Assembly (NCBI GenBank): GCA_937880705.1
Contig: CALGRZ010000125.1
Location: 1-24,689, forward strand
Origin: an uncultured Alistipes sp.
GTDB lineage: Bacteria; Bacteroidota; Bacteroidia; Bacteroidales; Rikenellaceae
Length of the DNA: 24,689 nucleotides
Direction of reading: 5' to 3'
The notes beneath the pieces were generated by a model. The model saw only the letters and a list, made by a program, of their open reading frames with translations, did no database searches and had not been told where the DNA came from. Numbering within the stretch: the first letter of the stretch is position 1; each line of letters starts with the position of its first letter. The translations under genes were made by a program, and so were the position numbers. Shown here one piece after another: positions 7,530-13,700 of the stretch.

Positions 7530-9953
7530 TTATCGGCCACCGAAGGCTATACGCAGGCGACCATAGAAGGCACGCCCCGCCTTTTGCAGGCTGAAGTTAT
7601 CGTACAGCTTCTCGTTGGTGAGGTTGCGGCACTCCACCGAGAGGTTATATCGCCCACCCTTTATCGAGTAGCTTAGCGTTATGTTGTGCGAGAACTGACT
7701 GGGGACCATATAGTCATCTTTGTTCGAGCCTACGCGCGACGAGTAGTAGTAGAAGCGATGCAGATACTGGTTGTCGTAGCTAAGCGTGAGGGTGTTACCG
7801 CGCCAGATGCAGTCGTGCCAAGTGAACATAATGTCGAAGTCGGCAAAGAGGTATGGTATATTGGGCATACGGTCCTTGTATCCGAGGTTGGGCATCGACG
7901 AAGTGCCAATGGCTATGGGCATATTGTCGCGCACATCCATATAGGTGAAGTTACCACCCACCGACAGCCACTTCGAGAAGGTGTATCGTGCCGTAAAGTT
8001 CGTACCCAAGGTGAGCACCTTGCCATAGTTTATGTAGCTTGCTGCCGACTTACCGCCACTCAGATCCACGATATTGCGCTGTATGTAGTCATCGGTATTG
8101 CGCCACACAACACCCACTTCGAGGTATAAGCCGTGCTTACCACTATCGCCATAGCGCCCTGAGTAACTGAGGTTGAAGTTTAGGTTATCGCTCTTTTCAG
8201 GGCGTATGCCTATGTCGCCCATTTCGAGGTCCTCGTTACCAAACATCTCCTCGATGGTGGGTAGGCGATAGGCACGCTCGTAGGATAGTTTTGCCTGAAG
8301 CACCGGAAGAATAAAGAGCGTTCCAGCAGCACCATAGCCCAAGGCATCCTCGTGGCGTGTGGTGCGCACAAACTCCGTAGCATTACTATCTGTGGCTATA
8401 GGGCCTGCAACATCCATAGCGTAATACTTGGCAAAGAGAGAGGCATTCCAACGCTCCGAGGGTGCAAGACGATACTGCAGACCCGTAATGTTCTTCATCG
8501 TCTGCTTGTCGATGGCATCACGCTCTGCCTCCTTGGCAAGGAGCGAGGTGTTTGCGCGGTGGAAGGCATTGAACACATGGTTGAGCGTGAAGGTGTGCGC
8601 CTTGCCAAGTCGATAGTTGAGCGTTGCCGTAGCGTTCCAGTTGTCATTATCGGAGCGTGTATGCTGGTACGACTGCTCGCCGGGAGAGTTTAGGCGCTTT
8701 GTCTCACCGCGCCAGTTATATTTATACTGCGCTGTATCGATGTTTGTCGTTACATTACGGTTGTAGTTTGCCGTTACCGTGAGGTCGAGACCCTCGACAA
8801 ATAGGTTGTGGTTGACATACTCCAACGAGGGCATCAACGAGTGGCCACGACGACGCTTGTCGCCATAGACAATCTCCTGACGCACACCCGTCTGTATCTC
8901 TTTGTCGAACTGCGAGTAGTTCATCGAGAGGACAAGGCGGTCAGCCCACCTCTTACCCACAACGCCAACCTTTGCAACGGCACTCTCGTTGTGGTAGGTG
9001 TCGTTGAAACGCTCCACACTTTCAAGTTTCGAGCGGTCTATGCGTCCTGTAACGAAGTCCTCAACAGGGGCATCTACACGATAGTTGTTGTCAGAGTAGT
9101 TCTGAAAGGCGTATACCTCCCACATGAAGCCGTTGTCGAGTGTCTGCCCCGCATTTACCGATGAGCGGTGAGTGTTGAATGAGCCAAACGAGTAGGCTAC
9201 ATCTGCAAACCAAGTGCGACGCGACTTATTGGTAACGATGTTTACCACACCGCCCAAAGCATCGGCACCAAAGCCAACGGGGACAACACCGCGATATACC
9301 TCAATGCGGTCAGCATAGCCCGCAGGGATATTATTGAGCGAAAATGCCGCACCGACACCCTCCTGCGGCACACCATCTATAAAAATCTTGATATGCTTGC
9401 CCGAAAAGCCATCGACCGAGAGTGATAGGTCGGAGCCTACACCGCCCGACTCGCGCACCTTTAGTCCGGGAGCACGCGACAGCGCATCCGAGAGGTTCTT
9501 CGAGGTATTCATCAGCGAGCGCGTATCTACCGCTACGGCATTGAACGCCGAGCGTCGTAGTCGCCCTACACCCGATGCCGAGACCACAACTTCGTCTATG
9601 TTTGTCGATGATTGCGACAGCGCAAAGTCCACAATATGGCACTCACCAGCCGTTGCGGGGAGCATAGTGCGCTCCTCCTCGTAGCCGAGCATCTGCGCCA
9701 CAAGCATAATATCGCCCTCCAAGACCTTCAGACGATAGCGACCATCATTATCGGTCGTTGTACCGCGTGTCGTACCCTCAACAAATATCGTGGTATAGGG
9801 TATCGGCTTACCCTCGCTATCTTTAACTACGCCCTCGACAAATACCGAAGGTTGCGCTTCCGAGGGAGGCTCAGTAGCTCTCGCCACTACAGGAGATAGT
9901 AGCACTGTTATATATATAAGGTAGTGCACAAAGCGCTCGGAGGTGTTTTTCAT
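7530..9953 (-). CDS. TonB-dependent outer-membrane receptor, XusA-like (iron-siderophore uptake candidate)
   Basis: An 807-residue receptor when started at the ATG at 9953. A longer frame reaches 10049, but that extension covers the promoter and would bury the signal peptide (MKNTSERFVHYLIYITVLLS, cleavage near ARA at 24-26). Order of domains: CarboxypepD_reg-like beta-sandwich (about 36-115; VVKDSEGKPIPYTTIFVEGT), TonB-box-like IDEVVVSASG, plug domain (about 125-245; DALSRAPGLKVRESGG, IEVYRGVVPVGFGADALGG), and a 22-strand-type barrel to the C-terminus (NLTNEKLYDNFSLQKAGRAF). The length and single plug resemble siderophore/metal receptors rather than the approximately 1000-residue SusC class. 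It heads the operon with the DUF4374 and PepSY genes, which supports ferric-siderophore import powered by TonB. The exact ligand cannot be read from sequence. Confidence 0.9.
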   Translation of the reverse strand: MKNTSERFVHYLIYITVLLSPVVARATEPPSEAQPSVFVEGVVKDSEGKPIPYTTIFVEGTTRGTTTDNDGRYRLKVLEGDIMLVAQMLGYEEERTMLPATAGECHIVDFALSQSSTNIDEVVVSASGVGRLRRSAFNAVAVDTRSLMNTSKNLSDALSRAPGLKVRESGGVGSDLSLSVDGFSGKHIKIFIDGVPQEGVGAAFSLNNIPAGYADRIEVYRGVVPVGFGADALGGVVNIVTNKSRRTWFADVAYSFGSFNTHRSSVNAGQTLDNGFMWEVYAFQNYSDNNYRVDAPVEDFVTGRIDRSKLESVERFNDTYHNESAVAKVGVVGKRWADRLVLSMNYSQFDKEIQTGVRQEIVYGDKRRRGHSLMPSLEYVNHNLFVEGLDLTVTANYNRNVTTNIDTAQYKYNWRGETKRLNSPGEQSYQHTRSDNDNWNATATLNYRLGKAHTFTLNHVFNAFHRANTSLLAKEAERDAIDKQTMKNITGLQYRLAPSERWNASLFAKYYAMDVAGPIATDSNATEFVRTTRHEDALGYGAAGTLFILPVLQAKLSYERAYRLPTIEEMFGNEDLEMGDIGIRPEKSDNLNFNLSYSGRYGDSGKHGLYLEVGVVWRNTDDYIQRNIVDLSGGKSAASYINYGKVLTLGTNFTARYTFSKWLSVGGNFTYMDVRDNMPIAIGTSSMPNLGYKDRMPNIPYLFADFDIMFTWHDCIWRGNTLTLSYDNQYLHRFYYYSSRVGSNKDDYMVPSQFSHNITLSYSIKGGRYNLSVECRNLTNEKLYDNFSLQKAGRAFYGRLRIAFGGR

Positions 9954-9980
9954 CTTTATTTTATTTATGTTTTTCGTTTG

Positions 9981-10011
9981 CAAAGATAGAGTATCGCCAA
10001 ACGCTGTGCAA
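9981..10011 (-). promoter_or_regulatory. Promoter of the XusABC-like operon
   Basis: Read on the minus strand, TATCTTTG (9988-9981) matches the -7 consensus and TTG (10011-10009) lies 20 bp upstream. Predicted start near 9977 gives a leader of about 24 nt before the ATG at 9953. A Fur-type operator is not recognisable by eye. Confidence 0.75.
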
Positions 10012-10100
10012 TCGCTATGTTTAGGGAAAGTTGAGTTTGCAAATCCCAAATTATAATGATAAGTATAAAGGACTTAAGGGCTGTTCTATAAATTAGCAAA

Positions 10101-10144
10101 ATAGAGAGTGGCACCTTTCAAATTAGCTTGAAAGATGCCACTCT
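10101..10144 (-). terminator. Terminator-like hairpin after the C_GCAxxG_C_C gene
   Basis: A 17-position stem with one mismatch (10105-10121 with 10128-10144; AGAGTGGCA paired with TGCCACTCT, CTTTCAA with TTGAAAG) and a 6-base loop. On the minus strand it comes 29 bases after the stop at 10174 and is followed by CTATTTTGC, a weak U-tract. Probable end of that transcript, upstream of the receptor promoter. Confidence 0.7.
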
Positions 10145-10173
10145 TAGCAGCAGCAGAGAATCGGCCGATGTCG

Positions 10174-10647
10174 CTACTTAGCCAAATAGTCGCCAACGAT
10201 GCGGGCAGCAGTAGCGACATACTCCACGCAGGGTCGCTTGCGATAGTACTCCGGCGTGCGCTCCGAGGGCATAGCCGTCTCCTTCTGCTCCTCGCGGGGC
10301 TCAAGGCCGAGAAGTCGTCGGCACACTATATCGCCATTCGTCTTACGGAACTGCTCGGCAAACTCCTGCACAAGAGCATAGTTGGCCTTGCGCTCCTCCA
10401 TATTCTTGGGGTCGAACGAGGGCGAGATGGCACCTGCCAGCATGGTCATGCCGCTCACCGTGCCACACACCTCGCGCATACGGCCCATGCCACCACCAAA
10501 GGGTGCTGCGAGCTTGGCCACAGCATCACGATCCATACCCATAACATCGTTAAAGGCCATAACCACGGCTTGTGCACAGTTGTAGCCCGACTCGAAATAT
10601 TGGCGTGCCAAAGATACACGCTCCTCAACATTGATAGTTTTTACCAT
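10174..10647 (-). CDS. C_GCAxxG_C_C family protein (four conserved cysteines), function unknown
   Basis: A 157-residue soluble protein. It carries the family features: NCAQAV with Cys24, the glycine-rich segment APFGGGMGRMREVCG with Cys61, then Cys109 (IVCRRLLG) and Cys140 (RPCVEYV). The four conserved cysteines suggest metal or redox-cofactor binding, but no biochemical role is established for the family as far as I know. The start at 10647 is supported by a perfect -7 promoter element 20 bases upstream on the minus strand. It is monocistronic, with a hairpin terminator after it, and its promoter interlocks with that of the divergent PD-(D/E)xK gene. Confidence 0.85.
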   Translation of the reverse strand: MVKTINVEERVSLARQYFESGYNCAQAVVMAFNDVMGMDRDAVAKLAAPFGGGMGRMREVCGTVSGMTMLAGAISPSFDPKNMEERKANYALVQEFAEQFRKTNGDIVCRRLLGLEPREEQKETAMPSERTPEYYRKRPCVEYVATAARIVGDYLAK

Positions 10648-10655
10648 TTTTTTCT

Positions 10656-10663
10656 TACCTTTG
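10656..10663 (+). promoter_or_regulatory. -7 element of the HsdR-N-like gene
   Basis: TACCTTTG matches TAnnTTTG exactly. Predicted start near 10667 leaves a leader of about 22 nt before the ATG at 10689. The -33 element is unclear (TTG at 10631-10633 is 22 bp away). It faces a minus-strand -7 element only 3 bp away. Confidence 0.65.
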
Positions 10664-10666
10664 CCA

Positions 10667-10674
10667 CAAAGATA
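10667..10674 (-). promoter_or_regulatory. -7 element of the C_GCAxxG_C_C gene
   Basis: On the minus strand this reads TATCTTTG, a perfect -7 match. Predicted start near 10663 gives a leader of about 16 nt before the ATG at 10647. No clear -33 TTG is visible, so its strength is uncertain. Confidence 0.65.
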
Positions 10675-10688
10675 CGAAAAATTTCAAT

Positions 10689-11141
10689 ATGGCAGACTAC
10701 CCTACACTTAACTTTCCCGCAATACGTCTGCGCGCACGTCGCACACCGAGTGGCCGCACCGAGATCTTCGATGCGGTGCGCGGTCGCTGGCTGGTGCTGA
10801 CGCCCGAGGAGTGGGTACGTCGCCACGTTGTGGAGTATCTTATCGCCGAGTGTGGTTACTCACCACAACAGCTCATCGAGGAGTACTGCGTGGAGCTCAA
10901 CGGCATGGCACAACGCGCCGACATAGTAGCCATAGGCTGCGATGCACAGCCACGCCTTATAGTGGAGTGCAAGGAGCCGGGTGTGAAGCTCGGCAGGGAT
11001 GTTCTGGCACAGGTGGTTAGATACAACTCTGTGGTTGGCTGCCGATATATGGTCATCACCAACGGTCTGGAGACCCACTGCTGGGAGCTCACCGCAGAGG
11101 GCTACACACCTCGAAACTCACTCCCGCACTGCAACGACTAA
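10689..11141 (+). CDS. Stand-alone HsdR N-terminal-like (PD-(D/E)xK) protein
   Basis: A 150-residue protein resembling the N-terminal nuclease domain of type I restriction R subunits (HSDR_N family), here without helicase domains. The nuclease-like core is visible: Asp78 in RADIVAI, then Glu93-Cys-Lys95 in RLIVECKEP, followed by a conserved Gln (VLAQVVRYN), the expected order for PD-(D/E)xK enzymes. Upstream, EEWVRRHVVEYLIAECGY is the typical helical lead-in. No hsdM or hsdS lies nearby, so it is unlikely to act as a classical restriction enzyme; small orphan members are common in Bacteroidota and their role is unknown to me. Start chosen at the first ATG after the -7 element. It is divergent from the four-cysteine protein gene. 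Confidence 0.8.
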   Translation: MADYPTLNFPAIRLRARRTPSGRTEIFDAVRGRWLVLTPEEWVRRHVVEYLIAECGYSPQQLIEEYCVELNGMAQRADIVAIGCDAQPRLIVECKEPGVKLGRDVLAQVVRYNSVVGCRYMVITNGLETHCWELTAEGYTPRNSLPHCND

Positions 11142-11210
11142 CCCTGCGCAAATTTTCTATTTTCGATCACAACAGCCATAGATTTTAGCATATTTTTTGC
11201 TCCGGTCATA

Positions 11211-11241
11211 ACCGAACGGACAACACACTGTCCGTCACGGT
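11211..11241. other. Imperfect inverted repeat upstream of the fimbrillin-like gene
   Basis: CGGACA (11217-11222) pairs with TGTCCG (11229-11234) around a 6-base loop, and flanking ACCG (11211-11214) pairs with CGGT (11238-11241) across small bulges. No T-tract follows. It ends 29 bp before the ATG at 11271, so it could be a leader hairpin or an operator. No convincing -7 motif was found between 11142 and 11270. Confidence 0.4.
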
Positions 11242-11270
11242 ATCTGTTTAACACTTAAAACTTTACGACT

Positions 11271-12242
11271 ATGAGAGCAAGATCACTTCTTTGGTTGCTG
11301 GCCGCCTCTCCGTTTGTTGCAGGATGTATCTCCGATCGGGAGGACTACACCTCGGGGTTATGCGCCCGAGAGAGCATTATCACCGCCTCACACGAGCGCA
11401 CACGGGCCTATGTGCGGGAGGCCGACCCCACGGAACGGATATCCATCTGCGACCACTCGATAGTGTGGGACAAGGGCGATAGGATAGGGGTATTTCTCAC
11501 CGGCCCGACAGATGCACACAACACCCCGTTTACATCCGAGTCGGGCACGGCCGCCGAGATAGCCTCGTTCATCGGGCAGTTCGACTCACCGCCACGCAAT
11601 GGCAACTACACCTACTACGCCTACTCACCCTATTCGCCCGTAGCAGGAGATGATCCCCGAGAGCTACATGGCACAATCGAAGCCCTGCAAATACAGTCCG
11701 ACAGGCGGGGCAAACACATAGGCAAAAATCTTCTTGAGGTGGCAACAGCCTCCGCCACCGACACCAGAGGCGCACGCATGGAGTTCTCCAGCCTCTTCAC
11801 CGTTATAAACATTCGCATAGGATATGATGTCGCACTCTTCGATACGAAGGGGTGGACTATCGATGCCGTAAGGTTATTCGTCAGCGACAGCTCTACACCC
11901 GAAACTCCACTAACCACCGCAGAGCACAGCCTCGCGGGCGACTGCACCTTTAACATCTTGGAGCGTAGCGTGGAGCGTAGCCACGAAGCATACAGCCCCG
12001 TGGTGGAGTGTCGCCTCGAGGCCGTAGGCTCACTCGAAGAGGTGGAGGCCGACAGCCGACTTGACGTATGGATGGTCGTCTACCCCGTGGAGATTGCCGA
12101 CAAACGACTCTCCGTAGAGGTGCTGACCAACCGTGGTCGCTTCCTCGATTCGTACCCGATCACCACGAATGGTGGTCGCTTGATGGGTGACGCTCTATAT
12201 CGGATACCAATAACTCTAAATCGGGCAACTCTACGACCATAG
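11271..12242 (+). CDS. Fimbrillin family (Mfa-like) lipoprotein
   Basis: A 323-residue lipoprotein with signal and lipobox FVAGC (Cys19). After the signal it shows the pattern of Bacteroidales fimbrillin/Mfa-like proteins: SIVWDKGDRIGVFL, then NGNYTYYAYSPYSP, a FSSLFTVINIRIG beta-strand near the middle and a C-terminal strand ending LYRIPITL. Such proteins are exported as lipoproteins and may assemble into surface fimbriae (type V pili) or anchor them. No companion fimbrial subunit genes are in the window, so it could be an orphan subunit or a stand-alone surface lipoprotein. The preceding gene ends 129 bp upstream and no shared operon is evident. Confidence 0.75.
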   Translation: MRARSLLWLLAASPFVAGCISDREDYTSGLCARESIITASHERTRAYVREADPTERISICDHSIVWDKGDRIGVFLTGPTDAHNTPFTSESGTAAEIASFIGQFDSPPRNGNYTYYAYSPYSPVAGDDPRELHGTIEALQIQSDRRGKHIGKNLLEVATASATDTRGARMEFSSLFTVINIRIGYDVALFDTKGWTIDAVRLFVSDSSTPETPLTTAEHSLAGDCTFNILERSVERSHEAYSPVVECRLEAVGSLEEVEADSRLDVWMVVYPVEIADKRLSVEVLTNRGRFLDSYPITTNGGRLMGDALYRIPITLNRATLRP

Positions 12243-12253
12243 GAGAGCCCCAA

Positions 12254-12297
12254 GCCACTGCAAGTGGCCTAATTGTAGGGCAATTGTCCGTTTTTGC
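12254..12297 (+). terminator. Weak terminator candidate after the fimbrillin-like gene
   Basis: A 6-bp stem GCCACT/AGTGGC (12254-12259, 12263-12268) is followed by a second small inverted repeat AATTG/CAATT (12271-12285) and TCCGTTTTT. Either could form the 3' end of the transcript; neither is strong. Confidence 0.35.
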
Positions 12298-12318
12298 TCA
12301 AAATTTTAGGGGCATTGC

Positions 12319-12348
12319 TTGTTATCTTCATTTTAGTTTGTAACTTTG
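12319..12348 (+). promoter_or_regulatory. Promoter of panC-panD
   Basis: TAACTTTG (12341-12348) is a perfect -7 element and TTG (12319-12321) lies 19 bp upstream. Predicted leader is about 20 nt before the panC ATG at 12372. Confidence 0.75.
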
Positions 12349-12371
12349 TCGCATCATTTCAAACATAACAA

Positions 12372-13208
12372 ATGAAGATTGTCAATACAGTAGCTGACCT
12401 TAAGGCAGCTTTAGCCACATGCCCCCGTGAGGGCATCGGTTTTGTACCTACGATGGGTGCCCTGCATGCCGGACACCGCTCACTCGTTGAGCGTGCCCGC
12501 CGCGAGAATGAGACGGTCGTTGTGAGCGTCTTTGTCAACCCCACCCAGTTCAACGATAAGAACGATTTGAAGAACTACCCCCGCACCCCCGAGGCTGATT
12601 GTGCCGTTCTGGAGGCTGCCGGTGCAGATGTTGTCTTCATGCCCTCGGTGGAGGATATCTACCCCGAGCCCGACACCCGCGAGTTCGACTTCGGCCAGAT
12701 AGATAAGGTGATGGAGGGTGCCACACGCCCCGGACACTTCAACGGCGTGGCACAGGTTGTAAGCCGCCTCTTTGCGTTGGTTAATCCCGCTCGTGCATAC
12801 TTCGGTGAGAAGGACTTCCAGCAGATTGCCGTCATCAAGGCCATGGTCAAGCAGCTCAACATCGACATCGAGATTGTGGAGTGCGCCATAGTACGCGGCG
12901 AGGATGGTCTGGCCCTCTCGTCACGCAACGAGTTGCTCACCCCAGAGCATCGTCAGGCTGCGCCTCACATCTACGCCACCATTAAGCAGTGTGCCGAGAA
13001 GATGGCCGAGCTAAATCCCGAGGAGCTGACCGCGTGGGTTATCAAGACCATCGACAGCAACCCCCTGCTCAAGACCATCTACTTCGAGGCTGTAGATGCC
13101 ACAACGATGCAGAAGGTGGAGCGTTGGAGCGACTCGGAGCGCATCCAGGGCTGTTGCGCAGTACAGGCCGGCCAGATACGTCTTATCGACAACATCAAGA
13201 TTAAGTAA
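12372..13208 (+). CDS. panC: Pantothenate synthetase (pantoate--beta-alanine ligase)
   Basis: PanC joins pantoate and beta-alanine using ATP to give pantothenate, the precursor of coenzyme A. The 278-residue length is normal. The N-terminal nucleotide-binding signature [20 protein letters not shown] carries the HxGH motif (His32, His35); [28 protein letters not shown] and [15 protein letters not shown] are the other conserved blocks around pantoate and ATP. Start at 12372 is set by the upstream promoter and by alignment of the first residues ([14 protein letters not shown]). panD follows after 16 bp, so both enzymes of this branch are co-transcribed and the product of PanD feeds PanC directly. 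Confidence 0.97.
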   Translation: MKIVNTVADLKAALATCPREGIGFVPTMGALHAGHRSLVERARRENETVVVSVFVNPTQFNDKNDLKNYPRTPEADCAVLEAAGADVVFMPSVEDIYPEPDTREFDFGQIDKVMEGATRPGHFNGVAQVVSRLFALVNPARAYFGEKDFQQIAVIKAMVKQLNIDIEIVECAIVRGEDGLALSSRNELLTPEHRQAAPHIYATIKQCAEKMAELNPEELTAWVIKTIDSNPLLKTIYFEAVDATTMQKVERWSDSERIQGCCAVQAGQIRLIDNIKIK

Positions 13209-13224
13209 GCTAACACCCCAACTT

Positions 13225-13575
13225 ATGTTTATCGAAAGAATGAAATCGAAGATTCACCGTGTGCGTGTCACAGAGGCGAATCTGAACTATGTAGGCAGCA
13301 TCACCATCGACGAGGATCTGATGGATGCTGCAGGTCTTATCGAGGGCGAGAAGGTGCAGATTGTCAACAACAACAACGGCGAGCGCATCGAGACCTATGT
13401 CATCAAGGGTGAGCGTGGCAGTGGCTGCATCTGCCTCAATGGTGCCGCAGCGCGCAAGACTGCCGTAGGCGACATCGTAATCATCATGGGCTACGGCTTT
13501 ATGGACTTCGAGGAGGCCAAGACCTTCCAGCCCAAGGTCATCTTCCCCGACGAGCAGACCAACCGATTGCTATAA
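13225..13575 (+). CDS. panD: Aspartate 1-decarboxylase precursor
   Basis: PanD converts L-aspartate to beta-alanine for pantothenate synthesis. It is made as a proenzyme cleaved between Gly24 and Ser25, visible here in [13 protein letters not shown], to create the pyruvoyl cofactor. With the start at 13225 ([15 protein letters not shown]) the protein has 116 residues and the cleavage site falls at exactly the usual position; a longer frame from 13096 overlaps panC and is not credible, and ATG 13240 would remove conserved residues. Conserved [17 protein letters not shown] and CLNGAAARK segments are present. Second gene of panC-panD, followed by a hairpin. Confidence 0.97.
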   Translation: MFIERMKSKIHRVRVTEANLNYVGSITIDEDLMDAAGLIEGEKVQIVNNNNGERIETYVIKGERGSGCICLNGAAARKTAVGDIVIIMGYGFMDFEEAKTFQPKVIFPDEQTNRLL

Positions 13576-13592
13576 TCGTCTATTGGAAAGAT

Positions 13593-13636
13593 AGGGTGCG
13601 CACTCCAAAAAAATGGGGTGCGCACTCTCTTTATAA
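13593..13636 (+). terminator. Hairpin terminator candidate after panD
   Basis: Two direct copies of the self-complementary GTGCGCAC (13596-13603 and 13618-13625) pair in a 14-bp stem (13593-13606 with 13615-13628, including G-T pairs) around an A-rich 8-base loop. The downstream tail CTCTTTATAA is only moderately T-rich. Located between panD and the mutS promoter. Confidence 0.65.
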
Positions 13637-13648
13637 TCAGCCTATCTG

Positions 13649-13679
13649 TTGTGCCTTTCCATTTTTTTACTTATCTTTG
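13649..13679 (+). promoter_or_regulatory. Promoter of mutS
   Basis: TATCTTTG (13672-13679) with TTG at 13649-13651, spacing 20 bp. It lies inside the upstream extension of the mutS frame and so fixes the real start at ATG 13701, leaving a leader of about 18 nt. Confidence 0.8.
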
Positions 13680-13700
13680 CTTGTTAAACCATTGCATACT

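Noticed and set aside
10135..10800. 221-codon plus-strand open frame over the four-cysteine protein gene
   Set aside because: It is antisense to a gene with a clear conserved family motif, contains the opposing promoter and hairpin, and has no recognisable protein features.
10689..11141. Type I restriction-modification locus
   Set aside because: Only an HsdR N-terminal-like domain is present; there are no helicase, methylase or specificity genes in the window.
13096..13224. Upstream extension of panD overlapping panC
   Set aside because: The autocleavage site falls at the usual Gly24-Ser25 only with the start at 13225, and the extension is a shifted reading of panC.
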